From assembly GCF_032854445.1 (NCBI RefSeq), contig NC_088296.1, forward strand, positions 17,847,485-17,911,484: DNA of 64,000 nt. Direction: 5' to 3'. The position numbers were made by a program, and so were the translations under genes. Under the pieces are notes generated by a model that saw nothing but the letters and a program-made list of their open reading frames with translations, did no database searches and was not told the origin of the DNA. Positions 1 through 10,879 of the stretch are shown here, one piece after another; position 1 is the stretch's first letter, and each line of letters opens with the position of its first letter. Source of the DNA: Liolophura sinensis (taxonomy: Eukaryota > Mollusca > Polyplacophora > Chitonida > Chitonidae).

Positions 1-242
1 GCGAACAATCTGAAAGGGCACTTGGGGCAGAGTTAACAATTTATTATCTGTAAGGAGGTAAGAGCAATCATGACGCGCTGAGTTCATGTTTATGAAGTTC
101 ATGTTTAAGATAAAGCCTCTGGTTATCGTTTCAAACTGGTCGTAGTGAACGAAATATTGAGCAGCATTCTGTCAACATGAAACATAGGAAGCCCGTGTGA
201 CAAAAACATATATTTCCTCCCGGAAGATAACGCTGAACATAC

Positions 243-291
243 CGACACATTTTCCAAACTTGCAAACTTCGAAAGCTCCACACACCACGTC
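243..291 (-). CDS. possible small cysteine-rich exon (speculative)
   Basis: A 49-bp stretch lies between a good acceptor (TTTCAG at the right edge) and a GTATGT donor. One frame reads a short cysteine-rich peptide with three Cys (VVCGAFEVCKFGKCV). It could be a further 3' exon of the lectin-domain gene, which runs on this strand, but its entry phase does not follow from any exon I could place. It may be chance. Confidence 0.18.
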
Positions 292-596
292 CTGAAATCA
301 GAAATCAATCCAAGTAAAGGGGAAAAATGATATACGATGTAGGATGTTGACAAACAAATTATAGAAAACAGAAATAATCTAACATTACGCCGGTTTGGTT
401 TTTGTTTGACATTATTAACAAGAGCATTCCCCTCACGACACATCGGTTAATTTGACTGGGAGAGAAAACATAGATACAGTTTGACTGTCGACCTCATTCA
501 CGCAGTAAGCCAAGTACACAAATCCATTTCAGGCCAGTGAAACAATGGAAAACATCAGATTTCCAGGCAGATCTTCATTCATGAAATTTATTAATG

Positions 597-746
597 AATG
601 CCGGGTTCCTCCCCGGTCATACGTGAGTATACCTGCCAGCAGCCTGCGGATGGTCTAAGCGATTTCTCTCCACCACAACGCTGGCCGCCGTCAGATATAT
701 GAAATACTCTTGAGTGATTGGGTAAAACAGAAATCACAAATAAATA
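597..746 (+). mobile_element. SINE 3' fragment
   Basis: The sequence matches the middle and tail of the tRNA-derived SINE of this window (cctgccagcagcctgcggat, then ctggccgccgtc, then a diverged tail). The tRNA-like head is absent, so this is a 5'-truncated and aged copy. Confidence 0.75.
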
Positions 747-798
747 TATCGCCAGTGTATGTAGAATATGAGGCTCAGTATATAATGGGTAGGGCAAG

Positions 799-936
799 GC
801 TTGTGTGTAAGCTACATAAATGCTTATGTGTACGCTACATAAATGCTTGTGTGTACGCTACATAAATGCTTGTGTGTACGCTACATAAATGCTTGTGTGT
901 ACGCTACATAAATGCTTGTGTGTACGCTACATAAAT
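799..936. repeat. 23-bp minisatellite, 6 copies
   Basis: Six head-to-tail 23-bp units, each containing gtgtgtacgctacataaat. The first two carry single changes (aagctac; cttatgtg) and the last four are identical, suggesting spread from the right end. Confidence 0.95.
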
Positions 937-1208
937 GGAAGACGATTTAATGATGTCCAAGGAAATTTGTGCTAACCAGCTCAATAGCCCGCGAAGAGCC
1001 CCAGAATGCCTAAGGTCACCAAAGAGCCCAGAAAAGTGCAGGGAGCGAAATCTCAATGACTCCCTGTCCGAGAATGAAGTTGAACTAATATCCAGTGTGG
1101 CCGTGGGACTGAAGGACAAGTATCGTAACCCCTAGCCCTGAAAATCGTATTCAAATTCCCCAGCGACGGATTATGTATACGTCATTTCCGTTACTCATTT
1201 TCGCTTAC

Positions 1209-1254
1209 CTTACATGGGTCTACGCACTTGCAAACATCTATACCGCACTTGTCC
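1209..1254 (-). CDS. possible small cysteine-rich exon (speculative)
   Basis: A 46-bp open stretch between a pyrimidine-rich CCAG acceptor and a GTAAGC donor. One frame reads CGIDVCKCVDPCK with four Cys, EGF-like in flavour. It lies downstream of the CTLD exons on the same strand, but its phase does not fit the 2245-2421 exon directly, so another exon would be needed between them. Confidence 0.22.
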
Positions 1255-1772
1255 CTGGCAAAACCATAAGACCAATTCTTAGAAGAGTTTGCAAGGGCGT
1301 CTGTAAAATAGATGGAGCCAACAATATTCTATAAAAAAAAGTCTATAGTACGATGTGGAAATGGCAAAATGGCAAAATATAATGTCGTCCCTCAAACCAA
1401 TAAAACACAAATAACGTGCAATACATTTTATGTGCCATTTATCCAAAATATACCGACGCCAATAAATAAGATAATGGGATGTACAGGGGAAAACAAAGTC
1501 TTAAATGATAAGGGTAGGGCAAACCCAAGTAGAGTGCCCGAGGTGGACTGATAAATTTGTCACTTATGACGTACTGACTGAAGAAGATAAGTGGTATTCA
1601 ACGAATGCTAGACTGCGCAATGGACAACATTATCGATCGCTTCTTGTCCCCAAACATCCACATGCCGCAAGAAGCGGAAATCTACAGAAACTCTGCCCAA
1701 GGATGGGTTTGAACGTGCACCTCGTTTCCCGTTATAAAACCTATCCGATTTTGCTTTTAGAAGTATATTAGC

Positions 1773-1873
1773 ATTCGTTGAATCGCATTATTCGTTGAAT
1801 CGCATTGTTCGTTGAATCGCTTTATTCGTTGAATCGCATTATTCGTTGAATCGCATTATTCGTTGAATCGCAT
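1773..1873. repeat. 17-bp minisatellite, about 6 copies
   Basis: Tandem attcgttgaatcgcatt units; the third copy has two substitutions and the last is one base short. The flanks show no coding potential. Confidence 0.93.
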
Positions 1874-1939
1874 GTATGACTGGCAATTACGGTACAGTGA
1901 GCAATCCGGTTGAATACATCCTACCAAAGATTTTAAAAA

Positions 1940-2100
1940 TGGTAATTGCTGCTGCCTGGCTTGGTGCTCAGCACTGAGAGGAGAGAGTAAGGAAACAGGA
2001 CTTGTTAACCCGGTGTCAGTATAATGTGACTGGGCGAGGTGTCATGGCTGAAAGTACGGCGTTAAACCGCAAGCATTTATTCATTCATTCGTATTATAAC
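1940..2100 (+). repeat. second dispersed repeat family, copy 1
   Basis: Contains cagtataatgtgactgggcg and a tail gtacggcgttaaaccgcaagc followed by ttcattcattc. Related blocks occur near 45160-45430 and 56840-57140. The tail is of the type seen in SINE or LINE ends, but the head differs from the main SINE, so it is a separate family. Confidence 0.6.
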
Positions 2101-2244
2101 AAGTGGAGTAGAGTTCAAGTGGAAAACACTGGAGTTGTCTCATATCCAGAATATTGGTAAACCTTCCGTCATCCGATGCCAGAGCGACGACCCAGACTAC
2201 TGATCCATGCATTAAATATGTTTTAACGGATAATAGTCACTCAC

Positions 2245-2421
2245 CAAACTGGCAAGCGTGAGCAAAAAGCTCTGGGTTATAAACAATAACCCATGGAACA
2301 TTTTCGCCAGTTAGTAGTCCACCAGAGAACGTCGGGATTTCTGGCGGGTTGTCTTGCCAATTCAAATAGTTGACGTCCGACATGTCCGACCATGTATATT
2401 CGTCTTCAGTCCTCGTTAGTC
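2245..2421 (-). CDS. CTLD3 second exon (C-type lectin domain)
   Basis: 177 bp, phase 1 in and out, between TATAG and GTGAGT sites. The translation contains GLTRTEDEYTWSDMSDVNYL, the WIGL/W-W core of a C-type lectin fold, then NW and ENVPWV where calcium-site residues usually lie, and a Cys near the end (HACQF). It has exactly the same length as the CTLD1 second exon (7891-8067), as expected for duplicated modules. No stop lies inside it. The canonical EPN/QPD sugar-binding triplet is not obvious, so carbohydrate binding cannot be assumed. Confidence 0.72.
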
Positions 2422-3127
2422 CTATACATATACAACGATATTAACACCAGAGATACCCCAATATTCCGCAATATTTAATTTTCATACAGCGTTTTGTTAT
2501 AAACGGTTCATGAATGTACAAACCATGTTAACTATCAACAAATTCACACTTCGTCTTAAGAAAAGCTCAGAGTGTTCCGTACTGGAATTACTAATTAAAC
2601 TCGAAGTACTTATAGCTAGTAACACTGCACGAAAATGCCACATTCGAAAGACATCTTTTTCTCATCATCGCTTTACTTTCTTGTACATTGAATGATATAA
2701 AGTCATCTAAAGCGATATTAAAGATTCTTAGGAACACAATCGGTTTTCTATATCCTAGCGCATATCAAAGCAATTTCCCACAGAAAGTTCTTTAACTTGG
2801 GCAACAACAAAAAACTATAAAACTTTATAGAACATGCTTAGCTAAGTAAGAAACCCTGGGAACCAAACATGTAGGTATATTTTCAGCGAGGATTACTTCT
2901 GTTTTGAGGAGTGATCTACTTGAGAAATCTTTCTAATTTTAAACTGCTTTGTATACATGTGTACCATGAGGACCCCAGGTTTAAACGAAACATGTTAGAG
3001 TTGCAAATATTTCTTGGACGTAATTTTACAATACACAAAGACCAGTCCGTATTCTAATAAATTTCCCGAACTATAATTACATTTTACATCTCTAAATAGT
3101 TCCTCCTGCAATACTTCACTGACTTAC

Positions 3128-3328
3128 CCATCCAAGCAACTGGCCCTCTGAACTACGTGTTCAGATATGCCTGAACAAGATCTTGTTCAAATTGGGTATG
3201 AATGCTGAGCGGGCTGCCACCCCTTATTTCACAGTTCCTTTCAAAATCTATGTGGGATGAACGTTGGTTGTATACCCGAACACACTTCTCCCCCATCAGA
3301 ATTGAGCGATCTGGACACAATAGCATAG
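3128..3328 (-). pseudogene. CTLD3 first exon with in-frame TAG
   Basis: 201 bp, phase 1-1, acceptor TTTTAG and donor GTAAGT. It reads LLCPDRSILMGEKCVRVY, then an NCEIRGGSPLSI segment typical of the first half of a CTLD (C..GG.L.SI..E), and ends with VAWMG, which continues in frame into GLTRTEDEYTW in the next exon. A TAG at 3155-3153 sits 9 codons before the donor. The codon is one transition from CAG or TGG. Confidence 0.7.
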
Positions 3329-4247
3329 CTAAAAGCAAAACAATACCATATCACGATATATGGGAGTCTCGACGGTTGACGAAAGACGAAATCTCGAGAC
3401 TTGCACCTTATCGGATAAAGTAGCAAGAGTGTGTACGTCTCATTATTTTTAACGAAATTCACGACGAGAAGCGATATTTCTCATCACATGAACACTATTT
3501 TCTGGACATGGTGTTAAACATAACAAAGCTCAGCAAAAGTAGTTCTGGCCGTAATGTGTTTACACACTTGGTCACGTGTTATCCATTCTTTCATGAAAGT
3601 TACGACAAAGCCTTTTTCGTCAAAGCAAACAAACAGCCTTTTTGGCAGCAGTATATGATGTACCGCCTCTTGATGCGACGACTATATTAAACAACAACGC
3701 CTCTACAGCAGGTAAGCCCTTCACTGAAATTTGTTTTACCAGGGACAAACCAAATTAGTTTCATTAGACCTGTATGCTTAGCGACTTGCCCAAAGCTCTG
3801 GTGTGTCGAAATACAATGATCATTGGGTCCTCGGCCAGATGGAAGCAAAATATAAACTTTCACCCGAAAAGACAACATAAGCTGTTTAATTTAATACTGG
3901 AGATATGATTTGTAGAAATAAAAATTCTCCTTAAACAAGACCGTGAATCAGAATGCAATAAAGAGGAATTCAATTTAATACACCGAGCCGTGTTAACACA
4001 GCTATGTGCTATTTCATACTGAGAAACCAGTTGTCAGATGACATGCTTTCTCTTTGTACGGGGTGTATTACTTATCGGTGTAAAACTGTAAACTGGCCCC
4101 TATTTAACAGGCCTTTCGAATCGATATTTATGCCGTTGTTTATTTACCAACTCATATGGATATACATTCTGTAGCAATAATTGTGAGTAAGCCTATAATA
4201 TTGAGAAAACGAGACACGAGACATCCCTGTGCGGCTAGCGTTCATAC

Positions 4248-4475
4248 CTGTTATGCCTCGTTTTAAAGCTGCAATTCACAGCGTGTAAGCCAGTTTCTTT
4301 GACAAGGGACACGCATTTGTCGGTTGTATTCTGATTTAGTCCATTCTTTGCCCAGCGCAGGTAATCCACAGGTGATAAATCTGACCAGGTATACTGACTG
4401 TCACATCCACCACACGTTAGCTCTCGTGACAAACCAGTCCACCAAGTCGCTGTGTCCAACGTTCCATTCAGCAAA
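4248..4475 (-). CDS. CTLD2 second exon (C-type lectin domain)
   Basis: 228 bp, phase 2 in and phase 2 out, acceptor TTTACAG and donor GTATGA. Translation shows WWTGLSRELTCGGCDSQYTW, then DYLRW and KCVSL and a late Cys (AVNCSF): the CTLD pattern W.GL, W, C, C. It continues from the preceding exon after FINDS. An extra Cys pair (CGGC) sits where many CTLDs have a short loop. The last few CTLD residues must lie on a further exon that I did not find. Confidence 0.75.
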
Positions 4476-4811
4476 CTGTAAAGACATCGAGGTTTATATG
4501 TTAGCACCTACGAATATTTCCTGCATTTTCACACCTGCAACATTTACGGATTTTATGATATATTTTTAATAATTTTTACTTGACCAATTAATGGTTAACG
4601 TCGCATTCATAAAATTTTCACTTATACACTGACCTGATGTAGTAAATCGTAATAAGTGTTGAAGTGTCCGTGGTTTTTGGTGTCCAATTTTGGCTGCCAT
4701 TGATGGGTCACTCTGACTCTGACTTTACATATGTGTTATTGTCATCATCTCTACCATGACTTATGTGATGATCTCTCAACACCACACTCAAACAACATAA
4801 AAATGTCTCAC

Positions 4812-4980
4812 CTGTCGTTAATGAAATCCTCTTCCTCTTCTGACAGAACAGAGACCAGGTTTGCGTGGAGTGCGGTGCAGTGTATGTAGGACCCTACATA
4901 CGACCTCTCTTCTTGTGAGGCGTGGTAACACGAATCCCCAAACCTCTGCCATCCTTTTGGGCAGACAGTTTCTTTGAAAG
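4812..4980 (-). CDS. CTLD2 first exon (C-type lectin domain)
   Basis: 169 bp, phase 1 in and phase 2 out, acceptor AATTCAG and donor GTGAGA. It reads VCPKGWQRFGDSCYHASQEE, the classic long-form CTLD start (CP.GW..fg.SCY), then IHCTALHANLVSVLSEEEDF. Six conserved CTLD positions are in place and there is no stop. The CTLD1 exon at 7891 splices to it in frame. Confidence 0.82.
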
Positions 4981-5267
4981 CTGAATTAAATAAAATTTAC
5001 ATTCAACCGACATTTAAATACTGACGCTTCTCAGCCATAAGGGAATAAAAAACAAAAACAACTACGTTCAAACGCTATTTTTTAAAGGAAGTTTAGTCTG
5101 AATGTGACGCTCCAGCGACCTGAGAGTTTTTAGTGATTTTCATTTTTACCAACAAAGGATATATATATATATTATTACCGTAGTTAGTACAGCAGATAGG
5201 TAAATCATACAGGAACGAATTCCATAAATAATAGAATCTAACACATCGCCTAATATATCACAACCGC

Positions 5268-5536
5268 GACCTGGTTAGCGTTGGTTAGCGCGCAAGGGCA
5301 GCGTAAGGACCCGTGAGCCTCTCAACAATGCGGCTGCTATGAGTTCAAGTCCAGCTCATGCTAGCTTCCTCCCCGGCCGTAAGTGGGAAGGTCTTCCAGC
5401 ACTCTACGGATTCTCGTGGGTTTCCCTAGGGCTCTGCTCGGTTTTCTGCTACAATAATGCTGGCCGCCGTCGTATAAATGAAATATTCTTGATTATGGCG
5501 TAAAACACCAGTGAAATAAATAAATCAAATAAATAA
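5268..5536 (+). mobile_element. SINE, near full length, with 8-bp TSD
   Basis: A tRNA-like head (ggttagcgcgcaagggcag, then gagttcaagtccagctcatg as a B box), a conserved middle (cggccgtaagtgggaagg) and an A-rich AAAT tail. The direct repeat acaaccgc at 5260-5267 and 5537-5544 is a probable target-site duplication. It sits in an intron of the lectin gene. Confidence 0.88.
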
Positions 5537-6204
5537 ACAACCGCAAAATTCACACTAGCTTACTGAATAAATATGCGCCATTTTGAGACATTCTGAATGC
5601 TCTCTTCAGATGTTTACCATTATTGTCAAAAGTTGGTATAAAATATAATATATAAAAATATAATATATAAAATATATGTTAAGTGGAGAGTATGAGACAT
5701 ACATGCAACAAAAAGCGATGTTGTTGTTGGCATTTCAGTTGAGCAGTACGTCCACACATTGTAGTACAAGCCAATGGTTGTCAAACTGAGTACGGGATGC
5801 ATTATTACCCCAGTGTAATACAGAGCTTTTGGTCTCTTTTCACAACAGGGCAAAAGAGTCGAAAGCATCCTAGGAATTGTATGGATTTCTGATTTTTTGA
5901 CTACAGGCACAAAACGCACGCGCACTCTAAATGGCAATGGCGCTGTTCATCCAACCAGGGCCGCTACATGTAACATGCTGAGGAGGGGCATATTCAATGC
6001 AAATTCAGATTTATTTGAACCATGACGGTTTTGTTCCAGTCTCTTTTTTGGCATTGGTTCGCATTGATATTAAATGAAACCATCATTAAAACTTTGTCCA
6101 CTTTCCACTCAGTGAACCAAGCGGGTCTGACCTTTTTCACCATCACTGGCGCACAAACAGTTGGTAAATAACTCATTCTATCAGTCTCAGCCATGATCAA
6201 GACT

Positions 6205-6445
6205 CTATGTGTCGAAACAGACACTGGTATACCAGGCGTCAATGTAAACAGATTCTTCCGGGTCAACAACCGCAAGGCCAGTTCACTAAACAACGTTTTC
6301 CACAAACCACAAAAGGACTAAGAAAATATACTTAGTAAGACCAAGAAAGTGCCAACTTAGTCCATAATCATGCAAAGAGAAGCAGTAAGATTGAAATGAT
6401 GTTAAGGAATACTTTAGTTGAATGAGTGATGTCAATATTTAAATC
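6205..6445 (+). repeat. dispersed repeat X, copy 1
   Basis: Begins tgtgtcgaaacagacac and contains ccgggtcaacaaccgcaaggc, catgcaaagagaagcagt and a segment ending gtcaatatttaaatcg. The same ordered motifs recur at 6625-6870, 7208-7420, 26443-26530 and 30995-31200. No coding frame or terminal repeats were recognised. Confidence 0.6.
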
Positions 6446-6624
6446 GTGCTATTATAAAAGTTGTGGATAATAAAATATGTATCTTTGATTGCAACTGTTG
6501 AGGCAAGGCGACTGGAACACTTTGAGAGTATTCATGCACGATCATACCAGGATCCAGGAATGCGTCAACAACTACCTCAAAAACACAGACCTTACACGCT
6601 TTACACCCAACAAAAATCTGTGCC

Positions 6625-6870
6625 TGGAAACAGACATTTGTATACCAACCTTCTACAAAAAAGAACGCTCCCCTTTTTTTAATGGCAAAGCCAAATCCAC
6701 AAAAAACGAGATATAACACAAACCACTAAAAATAAAAGTACGAAATAGAACGGAATCACGCAAAGAAAAGCAGTCACATTTTTCAGTGATGTGGAAAGAC
6801 GCAAGGTATGTTCTAGGTGACTGAGTAAAATCAGTATTCAAATCGTGTACCATGCTGCGGCCCTCTTGTG
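6625..6870 (+). repeat. dispersed repeat X, copy 2
   Basis: Shares gaaacagacatttgtatacc at its start, then cacgcaaagaaaagcagtca and a tail gtattcaaatcgtgt. It follows copy 1 by about 200 bp and copy 3 by about 350 bp, so three copies are clustered in one intron of the lectin gene. Confidence 0.55.
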
Positions 6871-7207
6871 GCCTGATCAGGCACGTCACCCTAAAACTCA
6901 AACGATGAACATGACGTTTCACAGCAAACGGGTTGGAACAATGTTGAGAAGGAATGAGGTAACCTCAGCAGTAGTCATCCAAGCTGTCACATGAAGAGAT
7001 ACCGTGGACGATACAAGTAAGCGGTGGCAGCTACTTAATGTACTTTTCATAACATTCCCCCATGAACTTTGCAGACACTGAATATGACTATTTGTAAGGA
7101 TATTCGTGATGTAAATGATAACAAAACTGACGGATAAAATCTGAGTTGCATGCATGGTAATTTATATCGCCATGTTGACGTCAGGTCGGGTGGACTCTAT
7201 TCTGAAA

Positions 7208-7420
7208 CAAGGCGTCAGAACAGACATTTGTATACAAGTCGTCAGCCATGATGGATATTCCAGGTCACTAATCCCAAGGACAACGTTCAGCACATACCAT
7301 CAAAAACAAAGAAAGTTCATAAAGTACTAAATTAAGACGGATTTATGCTAAAAGGGGCAGTCAGCAGATTTTAGTCAACTGGCGTTGGGGAAAAGGTTTT
7401 ATCTCTGATAACTTAATTCA
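7208..7420 (+). repeat. dispersed repeat X, copy 3
   Basis: Contains cagaacagacatttgtatac, atattccaggtcactaatcc and aaattaagacggatttatgc. The 3' part is more diverged than in the other copies. Confidence 0.5.
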
Positions 7421-7890
7421 AGATTTTTTATCTCTGATAACTCAATTCAAATTTTGCCATCAGTCATTATAATGGAAATAAGGAATGACAGTGACCACAG
7501 GCGGACTATAGCTCTACCCGTCATCTGTCAGTTCATTAGCCCGTTAATCCGTCAGTCTGCCTCAGATGATTTCACTGGATTTTCTTCCTAACCGATCATT
7601 GTTTCGAATGGAACTTCACACCTATCTTGGAGGATGGCCATCACATAGCAAATGCAGGATGGTCCTACCTCCAGAAATCTAATTGGCAATATACTACAAC
7701 TGTGTGCCATGTTTCATGTTGCTATCGTCAAATGCCCAATTTTCCTACATATCTGCAGTACTATGTAACATGCGTGTCAACGTTCGAAAGCCAACAACAG
7801 AAACCTGATATTAATATCAGTGAACTATATGTAAAATATCTTCAACGTCACATTTCATATGTCAAACAAAATTAGTCGTCTTTAACTCAC

Positions 7891-8067
7891 GTTTGCTACA
7901 CACAAATCCGTATAGTAGGTTACATTTACGCGCTGCGAAGGTGTAACCCGCCCCTGTGGTCTTTTCAAGACAAACACAGTCTCTTGAGTGTTTATCGATC
8001 TCTGTGGGCTCCCCATCCCTCCAGTTTGTGTAGTCAGACGCGGTGTTGTCGTTCCAGACGAATTGAC
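7891..8067 (-). CDS. CTLD1 second exon (C-type lectin domain)
   Basis: 177 bp, phase 1-1, acceptor TCTTAG and donor GTGAGT. It encodes QFVWNDNTASDYTNWRDGEP then CVCLEK, KCNLLYGFVCSK: the second half of a CTLD with the W.D....NW..GEP motif. GEP is not the classical EPN or QPD triplet, so any sugar specificity is unclear. It joins in frame with the exon ending AWIGYSDRGYEG upstream and VCPKGW downstream. Confidence 0.82.
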
Positions 8068-9225
8068 CTAAGAACAGTTAACATGATTTGTATTAAACAA
8101 AGCATATATAAAACGCAGATCCAAGAACAGAACGAGTATGTTGTATTCGAGTCAGTTTGTAGCACTTTTGCAGACGTCCGTGATGACAAATGTGTTGCCC
8201 CACAGACGCACATCGAGCGCATGACAAAAACCCACGTATAAGCTCCGGTATTTATTTGCGGTAAATTTTCCACAACAAATAGCCAGTTTTATCCACTATT
8301 AAAAAGACGCTCCGGTATGGCACGCCACTAATATATATCTATTTGAAAGGACAGTGAGTCTACACTTGAAAGTATTCGTTTTTATGTTTCATATACCGCC
8401 ACATTTAAGCGTACTGGAGGTCAACTTTTTGTTTTGGTCGGACGATTAAAAAACCTCATTTCCGATGGACGCTTCAGACAATTTAAAATATGTGTAGAGC
8501 GATACCATTTATAAAAAGTCTGAAGTAGACATTCATATTCTTTCAAAGCTTTATAACTTTCATGGAAGTATCTCTAGACAAAAAAACTATTTTTAGGACA
8601 TTGAAATTACGTAAATTCAATACCCTGTAGATCAAAAACTATGATAGCCAGAAATTTATACTTTGTACAAAAATAGTAGCCCCTAGATAGGCTCTTAACG
8701 TGTGGTTGAACCATTTAACCTTCAGGAGATACTTTTCTTGCTATATGTGTTTAAATGACATCACTGTTTCAAAAGTGGAAATTTAAGCCCCTTTATGCTA
8801 ACCTAGACTAAGCAGATTACTAGGCCACCAAATGCTCTTCAGCTTCCTATTTAACTGTCCATTTTTTCTCCAAAAGGGCTATGTATGTTAATTTGTCAGA
8901 ATCGCCCCTGTGCTGAATGCCTGCCTCGACATCGTAATGTCGCCAACTCTTTTGTACTGAACCAGAAGCTGAAAACCATTCGAGAAGATTGCTTGGAAGC
9001 TCTCTAGTTGATTTATGCTATTGTGTGCACTGTTTTACAAGGGAGTGCCCCGAGTAAACTATCCCGTCTCAACAGCTACCTGGGGAACCTATTGATTTAC
9101 AGCTGCAGCCGTTAGAATTGGGCGACGATTTCATTGGCTAGAGAGGCTGGTCGGCTGTGACGACAAAACGTTTCTAGGCACCTTACTTCAGTGGATGAAG
9201 CCTACATCCTGTAATGAGTACATAC

Positions 9226-9447
9226 CTTCATATCCTCTGTCACTGTACCCAATCCAGGCACGTGATATACCCTCGGCAATGAATATACGTCAAAGGAACT
9301 CCATGGAACTCTCATCAAATACAGACGCTAAGTCTCCACCTTTATCTTGACAAAAATCGGTAGCCTCTTGGAACGCCATAAGATTGGAATTTTCAATTGA
9401 GTAACAGCAATCCGCATGTCTGTGAGGAAAATCTGGTGGGCAAGACA
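9226..9447 (-). pseudogene. CTLD1 first exon with in-frame TGA
   Basis: 222 bp, phase 1-1, with a strong acceptor (CTTTCCCTTTCAG) and GTATGT donor. The frame reads CPPDF, CCYSIENSNLMAFQEATDFC, then GGDLASVFDESSMEFL, a stop, and AEGISRAWIGYSDRGYEG. This is a good CTLD first half. The TGA at 9292-9290 falls between conserved parts and the frame continues on both sides, so it is a point change and not a frameshift. TGA is one transition from CGA or TGG. Confidence 0.75.
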
Positions 9448-10249
9448 CTGAAAGGGAAAGCGACTAGAAGCTTCAAATATCTGATCCAAGACCGTTAGAT
9501 GGGTGTGATTGTTGGGAATGTTATTTGTGTACGGGGCCCTGGGATAGACATCAAACATTATGAGGGACACACGGAAAGAAATGTAGGGAAAACACGCCTC
9601 CAAACGAAAAGAATAAAGATTGCCTTGCAAAATCTGATCAGATCACTTATAAAGACATTATAGCGCTAGATAAATGTTGCATTGAATCAGGCCTGAAGAT
9701 GCACCAAGGGCGTGTTCCTTATTTAGCATTTGGCTGATGGACCACAGATAAGTCTCTGTTAAGGCCTCTCTATTTCCCCCAGTACCCGGACTATTTCCCC
9801 TGCACACAGTCTTTCTGACATGAGTAGGATGTACCGCTTTTCCGATAAAGCAAAATTTATATACGAACAATTTCAGTAACTGCTATTCTAATTCAATCAA
9901 CACAACAAATCTCAGGGAACTTTTTTGGCTCTCTGATAATCTGTTTAGAAAAAAGAATTCTAATGTTACCTATCAGTGATAAACATAACAGTCTAAACAC
10001 ACAATTTACTACTCCAAACAAAATATATTACCGACTCCACAAATGGAAAGCAAAATCCCTTTTCCATTCGAACTAAAAAGAACATTTCCTGTCCAGTATT
10101 AAGTCCTTGAAACAAGTCAAAAAAATCACAGATTTTACATGCTAGAACACAATATAACCGCAACTTCATCTATGACTTATTACCTCCTTTCCCGGCTGTT
10201 TGTGCTAATGATTTACACGTCATGTACTCACCTTCCACACTGTACTCAC

Positions 10250-10276
10250 CTTGTGCGCTGACATCCTGCAGCAACA
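10250..10276 (-). CDS. short linker exon with two possible donors
   Basis: After a TTTCAG acceptor the frame (phase 1) reads VLLQDVSAQ and stops at a GTGAGTAC donor (exon end 10250). A second, identical GTGAGTAC donor follows 18 bp later (exon end 10232) and would add six residues in frame. The exon completes a likely signal peptide begun at 10833 and leads into CTLD1. Confidence 0.5.
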
Positions 10277-10467
10277 CTGAAACAAAGCATGTTAGGCTTG
10301 ACATTTTCGGTCATCCGAAAATTGTATACATTTATACAAACATTATTGTACAAATGACAAACAATGTCATGGACGTGAAAAATCTTGAATATTGAGTGAA
10401 ACAATAAAACAACTGCTTCGTACACATACTACTAACTGCAGTGATGGGAATTAATAAATAAGATTGA

Positions 10468-10727
10468 TTTATTTATTTCATTGTGTTTTTTACGCCGAAC
10501 TCAGGAATATTTCACTTATACAACGGGCGGCCAGCATTGTGGTTGGAGGAAACGGGCAAAGTACAGGGGAAACTAATGGACCATCCGAAGGATGTGACAG
10601 GGCCTTCGCACTTACGGCCGGAAAAGCCAGGATGAGCTGAACTTCACCTCACGGTGACCACATTGGTAAGAGGCCCGAGAATCATTGTGTCACGCTGGCG
10701 CGTAAAAACCTAGACCACGGAGGTCCT
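10468..10727 (-). mobile_element. SINE, reverse orientation, full length but diverged
   Basis: Reads in reverse: AAAT tail at the left, gtgttttttacgccgaactc, cggccagcattgtgg, then the head with accacggaggtcc at the right. Lies between the first two exons of the lectin gene. Confidence 0.85.
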
Positions 10728-10790
10728 GAATAAGTAAGACAGAAGTATTGTATACAGTTACACTTAAGTACGTAAGGAAATCAAACATAC

Positions 10791-10833
10791 CTGTGGCAAT
10801 CTACAGGAAAAGCAATACAGGGATTCGAGTCAT
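10791..10833 (-). pseudogene. putative first coding exon (signal peptide) with in-frame TAG
   Basis: ATG at 10833-10831 opens MTRIPVLLFL, then TAG at 10803-10801, then IAT and a GTATGT donor (phase 1). Joined to the next exon, the hydrophobic run would form a signal peptide cleaved near DVSAQ. The hydrophobic stretch, donor and phase agree with a start exon; the stop would end translation after ten residues. No promoter element was recognised upstream. Confidence 0.5.
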
Positions 10834-10879
10834 GACTTGATGGTTGACCAACTGGGAACAGAACGAGACAAAATTTACG

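Larger units (their letters stand above)
2245..10833 (-). pseudogene. three-domain C-type lectin gene, probably inactivated
   Basis: Exons placed 5' to 3' on the minus strand: signal peptide (10791-10833), short linker (10250-10276), CTLD1 (9226-9447 and 7891-8067), CTLD2 (4812-4980 and 4248-4475), CTLD3 (3128-3328 and 2245-2421). Most introns are phase 1, and the CTLD1 to CTLD2 and CTLD3 exon pairs join in frame. The protein would be a secreted or membrane multi-CTLD protein of the macrophage-mannose-receptor style, binding sugars or other ligands. Three in-frame stops (10803-10801 TAG, 9292-9290 TGA, 3155-3153 TAG) interrupt an otherwise preserved frame. One small exon expected between 4248 and 3328 (phase 2 in, 1 out) was not found, nor was a 3' end. 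Pseudogene is the simplest reading; recoding or readthrough is possible. Confidence 0.7.

Noticed and set aside
935-1135. 66-codon plus-strand frame (starts MEDDLMMSKE)
   Set aside because: No known domain, no splice context, and an overlapping frame is open on the other strand.
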